Shown: positions 12,131 through 25,763, counted from the stretch's first letter. The stretch is 64,000 nucleotides of DNA from Aradus depressus (GCA_963662175.1 OY759223.1:14362249-14426248); one strand, 5' to 3'. The notes: generated by a model from the sequence alone, not told the origin. Numbers and translations are program-made.

Positions 12131-13336
12131 AACAAATATGACCTTCATGTCAAAGTTTAGCTTTCTAGTTTATATATACACTTCAAAAGTTATAAAGCTG
12201 GTTATAAAAGTTACAAAACGGACCGTGATCTTCCCATGAGGTCCGTTTTTACCGGACTGCGGAACACGAAGGAAGGGTATTGTACGCAATTTTGTTAAGT
12301 AAACGATTTTAATGAAATCATATGCCACTTGATTTGTCGTAATCTCACGAATGACATAGGCTAGGTGACATTTCCAGATACTTCCATTTGTGGAGGCCTC
12401 CATATTGTCAAACTATAATAAAATTAAAATAAATTAAAACCAACAACATGAGTGGGTTATAAAATTAAAAGGCTTTGAATACGATTTCAAAAATATATTG
12501 TATAGGTTCGTTTTTAAAATAATTAAAACAAGATGAATAAATTAAAAGTAAACAAAAATTCGGAAACAAAAACCATGAAAAATGTCAAATTACAAAAGTT
12601 TCCGAAATGTTGCCCAAATTCTGAAATTAGAACATGTACAATGGAACCTCGACTTCTCAATCATACATATCTCTGTCGATGTTCCGCCCCACATTGATAT
12701 CAATTTTGTTTATTTTTTTCTAAGCATCGATTTCTTGTTCGATACTTTTTGATGGTTTAATAAGTAACATAATATTTCTATATTAGTGTTGTTCGAATAA
12801 TGCTAAAATCGATTAAATTTGTAAATAATTAAAATTATTACAATTTTTTTATTTTATAAATGAACAGTCTCTAATATGAAACTCACGGGAAATCTCAAGT
12901 ATCGAATCTAGACTTTCAAGTGGGAGGTGGAGGAGGTAAATTTTATAAGTACGTTCAAGGAAATTGGTTTAGGGCCAAGTTGTTACTGAGATCTGTGATA
13001 AAAATTGTCCGTTTTTATGAATAATACTTCATTTTTATTATGAATAATTATAGAATATGATCAGAAACCAAATAACCTAGGATTTTCATTCATAATATAC
13101 AAATAATGTTGGAGAGAGTTGTAGGAAGGTTAGGATTTTCTGTCATTTCTTGATTTCTTTGTTAAAATAATATATATATATAATTTTTATTTTTGTTTAT
13201 GTTGCTTGTAGATTTTTGATATGCTTTTCATGTGCTTTATAGATTGCATTATTCATATAATGGAAAAAAAAAAGAAATTGCATTTATAGTGAGACATTTT
13301 TACAGAATTAATTCATGTTAATAAATAATTTAAAGG

Positions 13337-16300
13337 ATGTTCAGATCAGCTATGAGACCTCAACATCAACCTTCTACTGTTGTTAATTCTGAAGATATTC
13401 AACAGGATAAAGAAAAAGCTAAATCAAGTGGAGACGTTGAAGTAATATTTATTCCTATGTATTAATATACTAATATTCATACGTATATAATATACTAATA
13501 TTTATTTGTATTAATATACTTATATTTATTCCTGTTTTACATTATATAGATCAGTTCAATATTAAACCGTTTACTAACAATTATTTTTGCTATAGATAGA
13601 CAACTCTCAACATGTTTTGGTTAAAATTGCAACGCTTTATGCTGAAAGACTGATGAACGATATTTGTTTGGTTGTGGGAGGAATAGAATATCCAGCTCAT
13701 CGCCTCATCCTTTGTGCTTCCAGTGAAGTGTTTCAGGTAGATACGATTATCTTGATTTAATTTAGAAATCCCATTTTACAATGTAATTCACCAAAACAAA
13801 TTAATCAATTAACTTTTCGTTCCCACAACAAAACGAGTCTAAAAGTGTGTAGGGAAGATTGTGCAATATTGCGGCAGTTGCTAGGCAGGTGTTGACAAGA
13901 GCGGGTCGAAATGGCAAACAAAAGGGAGGAAAAGAGTTTCATTTTGGAATTTATTGATGTTTATCGTTCCCTCCCGGCGCTCTGGGATGTGACCAATAAA
14001 GATTATTCCAATCTTGGAAAGAAAACTGAATAGTACAACATATTCACCGCGAAGTACCGTGAAAGGTTCCCGAACGCCGACAAACAGGAAGTAATTAAGA
14101 AAATAAATTCGTTACGAACCAACTTCCTACCTTTATTTATTCTTTTTTTTCATACTTGTACCCATGGCAATCAAAATACAGAACAGTTCAGTGTCACTCA
14201 TCATTTTACTTGCTCACAAGACGACAAACTGAATGAATTTCGCAATAATATTGCACATCTATGCCCTGTTTGCACAATATATTGTGCAACCTTTCAATAT
14301 CATCCATACATTATCAACTTCATTGCACAACCTTGATTATTGTGCAGTATTATTGTACGTGTGTGGGTCACCTCAATTTCAAAAAAACCCACTGGGGTGG
14401 TTGGGGGTTTGACTTCAACTATGAAATTTCATCTTGATACATTCATTACATCGGCAGTTATTGGGGTTTTTTCAGTTGAGCGTCTCGTGATTCCCCCCTT
14501 CCCTTTTGCCGATTCTGCTTAAAAGTAATATGTGTCGACCTTAGGAGGTTTGAATTTACATTTGTCGATACATTCATTATATTGGCAGTTATTGGGATTT
14601 TTGTGCTAAGCTTTAACCAGAACCTACTCTGGCAGTTCTAAATTTTGCCTGTCCTAAATTTTTATTCTCGTAGGGTAGGGGTCTTTTTTTTTTTTTAGTG
14701 TTTCATGCCAAAAATAGCAAAACGGAACATTTATGGAATCACTTCGGTGTCCGTCCGTCCGTCTGTCACAGGCGATTTTATCTGAAACTATTCAACATAA
14801 AAATTTGAAATTTAGCACAGAGATACAGTGTGGTGGCCCAATTATAGACGTGTAGTATAAAAGGTGATTTTGATTTTGGGGGTTAATTTCAGGGGGGAAA
14901 TGGGAAAAAAACATTAAGGAGCATCGTGTAGGGTGTCAAATGAATGCTTATTGAAGCAAAATTTTAAAATTCCAGCACGATCAATTGTTTTATTTCCTTA
15001 TAACTACTTCACAAACTAATTTTGCAAATATAGTTTGCACTTGACAGATTTTTTCCTTCATTATGGCTTCAGCAGCTAGCCACAGTCAAGGAGGGGCCTT
15101 TACCGAGTACATGACATCGTACAGGCCCGGGACCATCGCGTAATGTCCCATCTGAAAGGCGGTGTACTCAAGGTTTTTTCACTTTCCAGATAAAAAACCT
15201 AAGGGCCGGTTTATTAATTCATTATTTCTTGTGTAGAGTGCTTCATATGCTGGGCAAAGAAATAGTATTTTACAATTTTAAATAAATTGAATTGGAAGCT
15301 GAAAAACTGTTAATTTATTTTATTCAATCCATTGTTTTATATTTTAAAAATAATATTGATACTTTTTTTTTAAAGGTAATGTTAATGAACCCTCAATGGA
15401 GTGAATCACATAAAAGTCGTGTTGTTCTCCAAGAAACTCCAGCATGCGCTGCCATTTTTGGTGAATTTATTAAATACTTTTATACTGGACAAATTAGAAT
15501 AAACCATACAATCATAACCCCTATTTTGGCGCTTGCCGATAAGTATAATGTCAAGGTAAGTCTTATTATCTTCATCTATTTATTTCATAAAATTAACAAC
15601 CTCTTTTGAAAAATTCCTTGTGAAATATTCTGCTCACACGTTATTGAATAAGATATCAATTAGGGAAGGATTGACCAACGATGTAATAGGAAGGAGGAGA
15701 GATGAGCCTTGTGGTCGATAAAACAAACTTGTAGAATTTCTGCCAAGTTTTCAGCAACTAAGTGTGCCTTTTTCAGGGCCTTTATTGACATATTTACATT
15801 ATTATTGAAATGAGTGTATAGACAGAATGAAGTAAGTGTATAATATACACAAAAATGTATCATTAATATGGTTATGGCAAATAATTATATTATAATATAA
15901 TTATTTGCCTTAACCATATAAGTATATTTTTGTTTTATTTAAATAGTGAAAATTCTATTCTTGGATGATGTAGAGGTTGTTTTTGAGATTAAGTTATTTT
16001 ATGTGTGACATATATATATATATTTTTTTTTTTTGGTTTAAATATATTTTATTTATGTTAAATCTTCTGCTCGCCTTTGTTTAGATATCATATTACAGTA
16101 AAACCCCTCTGCAACGGACATTCACGGTACCAAGTAAATTGTCCATTGCAGAAGGGTGTCCGTTGAGGAGGGTTTAAAAAAAAAAACTTCATTATGTAGG
16201 ATATACAAAACGTTTAATTTGCTTTTATGTTCAATACTACATATATTGGTAACAAACAATAGATTAATTAGATAAAACACACATAATAATAGTTATTATG

Positions 16301-19300
16301 GATTTTAAGTTAATAAACTAAACCGTAGGTTTGTATGCCTGTTTCACAAACAGCGAATTCTACGAATAATAAGGAAAAAATTCAAAATTACATTTTTCAA
16401 ATGAATTATTTTGTAAGTGTCCGCTTAGGAAAGGTAAATGTATCTTATCGACCACAAGTCTCATCTCTCCTCCTTCCTATTAATTAAATAAAAAAATTAT
16501 ATGTTGTAATATATATTTTTTCCGCTTTATTTTTCTCCCATATTATTTTTTTAGTCTTTATAACTCAGCAAATAGATCTCGAGAAAAGAAATTCCCAGCA
16601 GTTTTTAATTTATTTGCTGATCTTTACCGTAAACAATTTTCTTTATGTAGAACATATTTTAGGAGTTTCAGTATGGACTAAGAGTTTTAACACAGAGGTC
16701 GACTCGTAAAATATGATCAATATGAGAAAAAAATTGAATACAATATAGATCAGAAAATAAACTAAAGATACTGATGACGGGAGTTTTAGAAAAAATAAAT
16801 TGAAAGAATAATATATATTATTATAAATTCAAAATCTTACATAACCAAAAGTAATGTATTAGTTATTCTGACTCATGTCCAGGCTGTAACTACTAGATGA
16901 TATCGCCTACTACCAGAGCGCTCTTTCGTCACTCTGCTGGACATGAGCCCGACTCTACTATGGAAGTCCTAAATTTTGCCTACCCTAAATTTGTATTCGA
17001 CAAATCGGGTCTTTACACAGTAGCTGACGTACAGGCTCAGGACAATTGCTTAACGTCCCATTCGAAGGACGGCGTGGTGAAGGTTTTTTCACTTCCCAGA
17101 TAAAAATACCTCAGCCGGGTTTGTAACCCGCTATCTTCAGCTAAGTAAGCAGGCTACCGGTACTCTAAGTAATATCTTGTATATATATTATTGATGGCAG
17201 CATTTGATAGGATGGGACAGTTTGAATTGTAATTGTAATACATTTATTTAACATGCATTATATTTTTTTTAAAGGACTTAACAAATTTGTGTATAGACTA
17301 TATGTGCAATCACATAGCATTAGCTGCAATTAATAATCAGCTGATAACTTGGTTCCAGTACACTTTGTCATTAGGACATCACAAAGTGGCTCATGTAAGT
17401 TGGTTTTATTTTATTTTCTCAGCTTCTGTTTTTATTGTTTTTTTAAATTTATATATTATCTAATTTATTATTATTATTATTGTAGGCTTGTCAAAATTTT
17501 TTAAAATGGAACTTTGAATTGGTTGCAAATACACAAGATTTTTACAATTGTAATCATGAGATTCTTGCGAGGTTACTGCAAATGAATGATTTAGTTGTTA
17601 CGAATGAAATGACTCTGTACAAGTTAGTATTAACATCACTTTAAAAAAATAAAATAAAAAAAACGTAAGTCTTTAAAAAATATTGTATTTTACAAAATAT
17701 ATATAAAAAATATGGGAGTATTTTCAGTATTGCTACCATCTTCCCCTGTACATTGAAGTCTTAAAAATTAGGAAAACATTAAAAATAAATGAAAATAAAT
17801 AAATAAAAGAACACATATTAATAACAATGACACAACATCCAACTCAGTAAAATCAACTTTCTCAATCACATCAACCAAAACAAACACCATTTTGATATAA
17901 ATACAGGCATACAATATCTACATTTTTATGACAAAGGTACCTTACTTAACTCACTGGAACAACTAGAAATAAACAGAGCACTATAAAAAAGAAAATGTAT
18001 GAACGATAGACCAATCTTAAATATTCACCCCCTTTATCGCCAATAATATAATCCTCCAGCCGTAGAGCTCTTTCGTCACTCTGGTGGACATGAGCCCGAC
18101 CCTACTATGGGAGTCCTAAATTTTGCGTACCCTAAATTTTTATTCACCTAGGGTAGGGGGTCTTCAACGAATAACTGACATCGCACAGTCTCGGGACCAT
18201 CGCTTTACGTTCCATCCGAAGGAAGGCGTGCTTAAGTTTATTTTACCTCGCGGATAAAATAAACTAAGGGCTTCGGGTTTCGAACCCACAATCTTGAGCT
18301 AAGTAGGCAAGCAGGCATACCACTGAGCTACCGGAACCCTCCCCATATATTATATGTATTGAGTGGAGAGATGAGCAATTCCTCTGTTCGCTCTGTAACC
18401 TTAGGGAGGTGGAGGACCTGTTCCATTTTGTTGGGATATGTCCCGTCCTTAGAGAGGCCAGACAGAGGTGGCTGGGCAAACCTAACTTAGGGAGAGGGGA
18501 ACTCATCGCTTTAATGAATGGGCCTAACTGGAATCGGATATATAACTATGCAAGGGCGGCATCCAAATATAGAAACATGCTCATTCAGGAATTTAATTTC
18601 TAGGACCCAAACTAACCTCCTTCCTTCATGTAACTTTGTGATTATTACCAGGTTGTTTAGTTAGTTTTATTTGGTTTCTAGCCACCAAACTCTTTATTGT
18701 ATTATTATTTGTAGTTTTATATTATTGTCTACGCACAACTTTGTAGACACGGCAAGCTCTCTGTAGTGGACTGTATTCGATAGTGCTGGTTCCGGGAGAA
18801 GACCAGCTTAACATAAATTGAGGCAACTCAGGACCAAAACATTGATCCTTAACATAAATTGAGGCAAATTCTATTATTCTAATATTTCCTTAAACTATGT
18901 ACTTACAGATTGCAGTCTGCACTGTGGTCCAGTCGAGTCTATAAGATACATAAGGTGGGGGAACACTGATATAATTGAACTACTTATATATTGCCTGGCC
19001 AGGCTATACAGAAAGAACAGGGCTTTACTATAACACTTTGAGTGGCTATGACTCCACATGAGATGGCATGTAAAACCGTACTCTTACACGATAGGCACAC
19101 TTTGAGTAACCATAACCTGATACAGAACGGGACGTAAAGCCGTACTGTACCCACGACAGTTAGACTGGTACTCCACTAGACTCACACAATTTGAGACTAA
19201 CACGCGAGAGAAGGACCGGGTACAAACACACTTGTTGACGCCGGGTCCGAAACTGAGATGGCTAGGGTTGTACTCTGTACCCTAGGTGCAAAGGGTGGGG

Positions 19301-22300
19301 AGAAATTCACCTATGTATTTATCCGCCTTACCCTAGCAAAAGTAGGCCCAAACAATTATATTACCATCCACGCATGTTTATCTATCTTATTTCGTTTTCA
19401 GCCTTAATACATGTCTTTATTTTATTTTCTCATTATTCGCATTATTATTTTTTATGTTTTATGTTTAAATATTTTTTAAAGAATTTAACGATGGTTATTT
19501 ATTCTGTTCATTTATTTATATTAGCTAATATTTTTTGTTCTTCATTATCAAATATCTGTAATGCCAAATCCGACTGACGGCCAAAATGGCTATAGTCGTG
19601 TTTTTTCTTTGTATATTTCTTGGAATGATGTTATTTTTCTTCATTTAATAAAAACCATTCTATTCTGAGCTACCGGAGCCCTCGCCATATATTATATGTA
19701 TTTAGTGAAATATACAATATCATATATTTATCATCATTATAATAGTTTTAATAAGTTTTTGTTTCATGATAAGATAGTCGTTGAATGTGTGATCTCTCTT
19801 GTTCTAGTTACGTTGTGAAGTGGCTGGAAGCGCAGCGACAGAGTCTCACCTCTGAGTGTGACATTGAAGAGACGGTCGAGTCCTACATGAACGCCCTCGT
19901 TCAGGATGTTATGTCACATATCCGGTTCCCCATGATGTCGCCTCGTCAGCTGGCTGAGCTTCTTCTCTCCCCTCTCACCACAAAGTACAAGGAGTTCTTC
20001 ATCGAGAGGATGGCCATTGGAATGTCTTTCCATTCAGGTATGTATCAGTCTTTCATAATTCATTTTACTATTATACCCACTTAATTGTTACTATCATAAT
20101 TCTCCAGCTGTACAAATATAGTCGAAGTTAATTTTATGTTATCCGGCCTTCTGATTCCAAAAATGAAAAAAAAAAAGATAGGCTCAACACGAAAAACTCT
20201 AATAACTGTCGTTGTATATTGCGAAAATATGAAAACAGCAAAATAAAGAAAAGGAGTGGGGGTAAAAGATGTCAGCCCAAAGGAGTGTAAGTCAGTTCCT
20301 TTTCTCTCTCGTTCAACAAATTGGAGCTTCCGGATAGTATATATTTTAGTCCAAATTAGAGAAATTAGCGTTTTGATGGAAAACTAATGATATGGAAAAT
20401 TAAAATTGAATTTTAGAAGACAAAATGAAAGAAAAGGAACAAAGAAGACATTAAAAAAAGAAAAAGGTAACATTCTGTTATATATCAAAGGCTCAGAAAC
20501 TGGATGGAGTCTTACATTGCAATGAAATGATATAATAATACAGAGGTACTGAAGGCACCAGGTACAGGGAGCTAGAAAAACCCCGTCCTAAATGTCACAT
20601 TCCAGCCAGAAATGTTGAAAATACTGTGACTTTTCCTTAATATTGTTAAGTTATTTTTCTCTTGTTATTCTAAAGGTGATATTATCACTAGTCGACCTTT
20701 AAGACAGTTCCAGTATAAATCCCATAAGGATAACTACTGATTTTCAGTCATATCTAGCACAGCAAAGAGAGGATTGGTATGAGAATTGAGAAGTGTTAGT
20801 ATAGGATATGTAACTGACTTTCTTTCAAACTGCTTAGTAAGGTGAGTGATTGACCGACCACTGTTCAATTTTCAAGCTATACGAAGTGTAGAATACGATA
20901 AGGACGACATCTATTGATTTTCAGCGGAATCAGCTTAGGGAAATTTAAAAAACAATTATTAAAGGATTTCTCTTACTACATAAACCAAAATAACCTAATT
21001 ATTGCTTAGAAACTTTGTCGCTACTTCAACCATGCTTTGAACCCTGTAGACGTGCACATGTTTGCCCTCAGATCAGAAAGACCGACTGTCGGAGGTGATC
21101 CTGGAAGAGACTGGCCGTCTTCTTTTTACCCCACGGATGTACACCTCGGACAACTATAGTTCAACACTTTGTATCGAACACTTCGGACAACTGGCCTCCT
21201 ACCAGACCAGGTCGCTGGTCTTCTCATCTCATACTGGTCTCGCTGAACACACTGGCGATAGGACCTGTGAGTGGGTACGTAGCTAGTTTGTAGTGATTTT
21301 TTTAATTTCTTACATTTATAGTATAACAAAGTATTGTAATCTTGCGAAAATCCGAGATCGAGGTTTCAACGGATTTTCACGTTTCTCAAGATCCCTTGAA
21401 TAGGTTTTGACTATTTTCGCGACGTTGTCTATCTGTGCGTGTGTGTGTATGTGATTGAAGAGAGAGTGATTGAGCGCTCTACCGCAAACGCGATTGTAGC
21501 TATAAACTTGAAATTTGGATTAAAAGAGTCACATCACCTGAAAACAGGAATTGTAAATGGTGCGTTTGTTAGTCGGTTAGAGTGATGATCGTCGTCAAAT
21601 TAATGGTTTTAGTAGTCCGAAGCATCTTTTTAATTATTTATTAGTCGTCTGTCATAGTGTTGCCCATGATAGTGGACAGTCTCTGAATTGGAAGAATATA
21701 ATTACGTGGACTGATGAGTTGGTATAGGTGTGTAAATGTTATTACTATTATTATTATACTGATTTGTGTTTTTTGAATTTAATCAGACATTTAAAATAAA
21801 ATACATATCTTCTATATTGAGCACTTCCTTTTTAATATTTAGAATTTATTTTGTTTGTTCTCAGGTAATAGACATGTTCCCGAAAGGTGTTTGGTTCCAA
21901 AGATTTTATCTGATAGTATGGCAGGGTACTGTGGACGTTCCTGAGAAGGTGCTAAAGACAGTACGTCTGGCTGTCACTGCCAGGGATGTGACCGAGGAAT
22001 ATCTCAGGGTTAAGGTATTTAGTTACTCTTAATTGTAGTCTGATAGGTGAAATATCGACCGTGAGATAGAAGGTTTCTATTCAGTCAGTTCGAAAAACAT
22101 CCTTCTTTTCTCATTTAAAGAAAGTATAGTTCAGGGATTAATATTTCGAGAGCTGTTAGTATCTCAAGGTCGTATTGTCAACTTGAAGTACCCAAAATAA
22201 TATAATTTTAACTTAATATGAGCAGCCATTATACAGTAGAGGGCTCTCTCTAATGACATAGAATTTAATAAGGTGCGCTCTATGCGCTTCATAATCTCCA

Positions 22301-25300
22301 ATGGAAAGCTGCAGACTGAGACTCATGGGAAGACAAGAACTATCCCATAGGATGCTAGCCTTGGGAATCAGACGTTTGATGAGTTAGGAGATGCTGGAAG
22401 AGCAGGGATTTAAAAGAAATAAGACTATGAGCATGGCTGGGAATTTGGAGATTTTATTTAACTGAGCTACTTTCGTCGGCTCCTTTTTGTTGAATCTGTC
22501 AAATTATCGGATCCCCCACTCTATGCATTGTGAAATTTTAAGAAGTTTTCCGGCTTGTTTCAGGTGGGTATCCTGATGGTAGGAGTGTCTGACGGCATAG
22601 AGCACGTCATCTCGGTGGTTGTCAAGAACCACCACTTCAACATACACGAGAGGGTGCTCAATCTGGACGATGTGGTCCCCTTCGATGAACTCAACTTATC
22701 TCTGCTGGAGGGAGGTGGCGAGCGATCCACTACTAGTCAGTATCTCGTCGGCCCAAACAGGTAAACTATTCTATAAATAAAGTTGACATTTATTTTGTTC
22801 CAATAATCCGGATGTCCCAATAAACCGGAGATCATGAATAAACCCAAAGAAAAACATCTAAATGCACCTCTTGACTGGTGTTTACTCACAAACATGTGCA
22901 TTTATTACTGGGATTTAAATAAAACAAAACATAATCAATAAAACAAAATGCAATTTTATGATGTAGGTAGACATATAATATATAATATGTTTAATTGACT
23001 CCACGCTCACCTGCGATGTTTCCCGTTCACTTGCTCGAATTCGCGCACTCGTAGTTTTCGATGTCTTTAAAATTTCTGTCAAACTCCGATTCGATGTGTT
23101 TGGATGTTTTTTTATTTTGTTTAAAAGTTCCTCCTTTTGAGCAACACTTAAGTCTTTATGGGGCATTTTGAACAAAGGCTATACATACTGCACTGTCCCT
23201 ACTCGGAAGAGTGCGGATTAAAAACTGACTGAGTCTTTTCCCCCCTTGAGGTCATAAACACATTTGTTGTTTACATTTCGCTTCTCGCAAAATTAGGGAG
23301 TTCCAGAACATTCTGGTCCGATTATCCGATGTTTTGTTCCAATAAAACTGTGAAATTTTATTTATTTTTGATTCCGTTTTATGAGAAATGTCCCAATAAA
23401 GCGGTTGTCCCAATTATCCGGTGTCCCCATTGAGCGGAGTCGACTATATATATATCTATATATTGTAGCGTTCTATATGACCGTACATGTTTTTTTTTTT
23501 AAAAAGGAAAAGAAAAGTACGGGAAGAGGGGAGTAGGTGCTATGGAGCATGACCACGCCTACATTAGTGAAGTAGTAGAAGGTTATATAGAGGTTACACT
23601 GTCTACTATCTTTAATGAATAAATTAATTATTGATGATTGTTTAATAGTCAAAAACATTTATAAAATAATGTAAAAGTAAAATTAAGAATTATTGTAATA
23701 AAATAAAAAAAGAAAGTGTAAGTGTAAAAAAATGGCATTTGCTAGAACTGACCAATCAGATGTTTTTTTGCTAAAAAAAATGGCGAAAGCGAGATTCGCA
23801 AAGGAGAGTCATCAGTATTTGTTCAGACAGAAGGGTAGTTGGTGGTGGAAGTGATTGTGGAGTGGAAACATGTGGAAGTAGTGGAAAGTTGTCATATAAA
23901 AATGAATATGAAGAGACATTGAGGGTACCCGACGATATTCGTTGAGAAGTAGAGAGAAAATTGCCAACAACAGATGAAATCAACTGGGGCTACGACAGAC
24001 TTCAACAATTTGCCATGTGAAACCTCGATTAAGCCACAACCACCAATGTAAGGCTCAACCCAGCAGCAATATCACATCATGCGAAATATCACTTTATGCA
24101 AGTTTGATACTTTTTATTATGGCCATTTTTATTAATGTTCTTGTATGTTAGAAAATAAGTTACTAACCCTATATATAAAAAAAAATAATAAGTTTTAAAT
24201 AAATCAATATGTTAAAAAAGGTAAATTTGTGTATTCTCATTTATTTGTAAAAAACCGTATAAATTCTTCTATATTTTTAATCACTCTAATTTAATCATTA
24301 ATTATTTTATAAGTAAGCACCGTTACAGTAATGTCTTCCAAAAAGAGGTAATATAAAAATGTAATGTAAGCCAACGTGCGTTACAGAATTTTCTCCCGAA
24401 AGCAGGGACTAAAAATTAATTTCAAAATATAACGTAAGTAAGAACCGTTACAATATATATATATATCTATCTTTATTTTTCGGGCCATGCATTGAAAAGA
24501 AGGATATGTCAGTAAAATACTAAAACTAATAATAACCTAAAATTCAATTTTAACATGTATCTCCACATACAAGAAATAAATAGACGTTATAAACTAAAGA
24601 GACCAGTTGACCGGAGATCTAAATTATCTCTCAAAACAAAACGAATGCTATATTATAGCATTCATGAATGCTATAGCATGCTATAGCTAAAACCAACTTT
24701 TAGTCCTGCCAAGGCATTCATTCTAAACCGCATCCCCTTCAATCCAAATTTTTTAAAATAATCAAATCTCGCAAATAATTGATTACTAAAAAGCCAAATA
24801 TGTTTTATTTTTTCAAATAATTTAAGTGGTAGAGGAGTAAATTTACTCTGACACACCTGTCGGCTGGAGAATATTCAGGACAATTTAAGAAAACTGCAAG
24901 GGTTGGTCATCTGAAACCTATATTACAATAATTTTTGATCAAGAAAACACCCGTTTTTTCATTTCTAATTGTTCATCTCTTCCATATAAATATTTTAAAA
25001 ACATTTTATATATGTATAATATAATATGAACAAAAAAAAAATTGAGTTTTTTTAAATACCGACTCCAGGTGATTAATTCCTGCGGTTTTTGAATTAACAA
25101 AAACTGCGGAATTAAACTATTTGTTAGAAAAGTGTTTCACAATTTTTGTTCTATAAAATTTTTTGATCTGACGCATCGGAAAAGAGATATGTAGAAAATT
25201 GAGTGTGAAGGTTTTTTTTGGAGATGTAATAAGGAGCATTGGCTACCTGTACGAAGGATTTTGGATTGCAAGGATTGAATGCGCTTCAAGTCCATGTAGG

Positions 25301-25554
25301 CATGAGTATAGCGTTATATTTTAGTTAATTTTGATCTTTTGTATAATAGGTTTTGTAACGGGTTGTATTTTGAACAAATAAATAAACAAATGGCTGATCA
25401 ACTCGGTAGAGGTCTTTTTATATAAGTTATTGATGTTTTATTATTATTATTATTTTACAGAGACACCCTGAAAGTGCATATAATCATCGTACCTTTGTCA
25501 GAGGTCTCTAGTGTCGATCCTCAGTATAATGCACTCATCATCCCCTCCAGCTAG
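13337..25554 (+). CDS. BTBD17: BTBD17-like BTB/BACK-domain protein, 10 coding exons, 518 aa
   Basis: Exons: 13337-13441, 13596-13736, 15376-15555, 17275-17394, 17486-17622, 19808-20037, 21072-21274, 21865-22014, 22564-22760, 25461-25554; all joins are in phase. BTB domain (residues about 40-145) includes [20 protein letters not shown] and the segment [14 protein letters not shown] domain follows (about 150-300: [14 protein letters not shown], then YVVKWLEAQ, then [15 protein letters not shown]). The C-terminal half carries a [12 protein letters not shown] strand and ends near YNALIIPSS, matching the BTBD17 C-terminus. Human BTBD17 is 478 aa and secreted; I see no signal peptide in the short first exon here, so either localisation differs or an upstream exon is missing. 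The molecular role is not established from sequence; BTB plus BACK proteins are often adaptors. Introns contain a MADF-transposon relic, pogo-like relics, SINEs and a LINE. Confidence 0.88.
13857..14357 (+). mobile_element. DNA-transposon relic with MADF-domain pseudogene
   Basis: Frame from 13911 reads the opening of a MADF domain ([20 protein letters not shown]), is broken by TAG at 14031-14033, and continues in frame as a second half ([20 protein letters not shown]). MADF/Myb-like proteins accompany PIF/Harbinger transposons. ATTGTGCAATATTG-like sequence lies at the left, and several TTGTGCA motifs lie at 14250-14345 in inverted sense. It sits in BTBD17 intron 2. Confidence 0.65.
14626..15207 (-). 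repeat. SINE copy split by a 410-bp element
   Basis: SINE body at 14626-14684 is interrupted and resumes at about 15096. The junctions repeat AGGGGTCTTT / AGGGGCCTTT, consistent with a roughly 10-bp target-site duplication. Confidence 0.7.
14685..15095 (-). mobile_element. Dispersed 410-bp retroelement with poly-T/A end, inserted in SINE
   Basis: Begins with T12-13 on the plus strand (poly-A on minus). Shares AATTTAGCACAGAGATA, GTGTGGTGGCCCAATTATA and GCAAATATAGTTTGCACTTG with a second copy at about 26630-27160. It contains CCGTCCGTCCGTCTGTC. No coding capacity. Confidence 0.6.
15687..16482. mobile_element. Foldback element enclosing a pogo/Tigger-like MITE
   Basis: Inverted ends ATAGGAAGGAGGAGAGATGA (from 15688) and its complement near 16462-16481. 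Inside are a 57-bp near-perfect palindrome at 15865-15921 and a pogo/Tigger-type terminus (GTAAAACCCCTCTGCAACGG near 16098, with TGTCCATTGCAGAAGGGTGT following). BTBD17 intron 3. Confidence 0.6.
16866..17166 (-). repeat. Diverged SINE copy
   Basis: Minus-strand copy from GACTCATGTCCAGGC to a degraded head (CTACCGGTACTCT), with GTAACCCG in place of a clean B box. BTBD17 intron 3, about 110 bp before exon 4. Confidence 0.75.
18062..18341 (-). repeat. SINE copy, 3' truncated, invaded by a LINE at its head flank
   Basis: Body and head on the minus strand, ending GAGCTACCGGAACCCTCC at the right. The terminal 19 bp plus flank are duplicated at 19665 by the LINE insertion. Confidence 0.8.
18361..19664 (+). 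mobile_element. 5'-truncated non-LTR retrotransposon with 38-bp target-site duplication
   Basis: Flanked by 38-bp direct repeats 18323-18360 and 19665-19702 (two mismatches). The open frame 18361-18603 encodes a polymerase C-terminus with a zinc-binding segment ([20 protein letters not shown]) followed by [12 protein letters not shown] and stop. About 1 kb of 3' UTR ends with TTTAATAAAAACC. BTBD17 intron 5. Confidence 0.8.
21330..21740. other. Intron 7 of the BTBD17-like gene, repeat-like
   Basis: Contains a GTGTGTGTGT stretch and phrases (TTTCTCAAGATCCC, GACTATTTTCGCGACG) that look like a dispersed repeat, but no second copy is in the window. Confidence 0.3.
22799..23447 (-). mobile_element. 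pogo/Tigger-like transposon relic
   Basis: Terminal sequences repeat the theme CCAATAATCCGGATGTCCC / CCCAATTATCCGGTGTCCCC. On the minus strand 23166-22990 encodes a CENP-B/pogo-type N-terminal helix-turn-helix ([17 protein letters not shown], then [15 protein letters not shown]) that soon degrades. No DDE domain. BTBD17 intron 9. Confidence 0.6.
23464..24452 (+). mobile_element. Possible solo LTR
   Basis: TGTAGCG at the left and CGTTACA at the right (TG...CA ends) between AT-microsatellite flanks; a second CACCGTTACA near 24321-24330 suggests either an earlier LTR end or a nested copy. No coding content. Confidence 0.3.
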
Positions 25555-25763
25555 TCCAGGAACGCCCTCCAGGGATCAGCCCGTTTCTCCTCTAGAGCCG
25601 TTCAAACATTGGCTTTGTGAACAGATGGAACCTCAGCTCAAGTCCAACAGTGACATTCAAAATGTCATTATTAAATATTTTTGGGCCTCTTGACTACTCA
25701 ATATTTATCGGACCAAAGAAAATATTTTTTCCTTTTTTGTTAATTATTTTGCGTTTTTTTACT

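Larger units (their letters stand above)
10546..13336. other. Divergent intergenic region between LKB1 and the BTBD17-like gene
   Basis: 2.8 kb between start codons. Contains a LINE fragment (about 11230-11670), a partial LTR (about 11779-11935) and a diverged SINE fragment (12010-12130); the rest is AT-rich with no gene seen. Promoters of both genes should lie at its edges but no core motif is convincing. Confidence 0.6.

Noticed and set aside
25511..25693. Open frame in the last BTBD17 exon suggesting a frameshift or longer C-terminus
   Set aside because: The phase-correct frame from exon 9 ends at 25554 with a segment matching the known BTBD17 C-terminus, so the other frame is 3' UTR.
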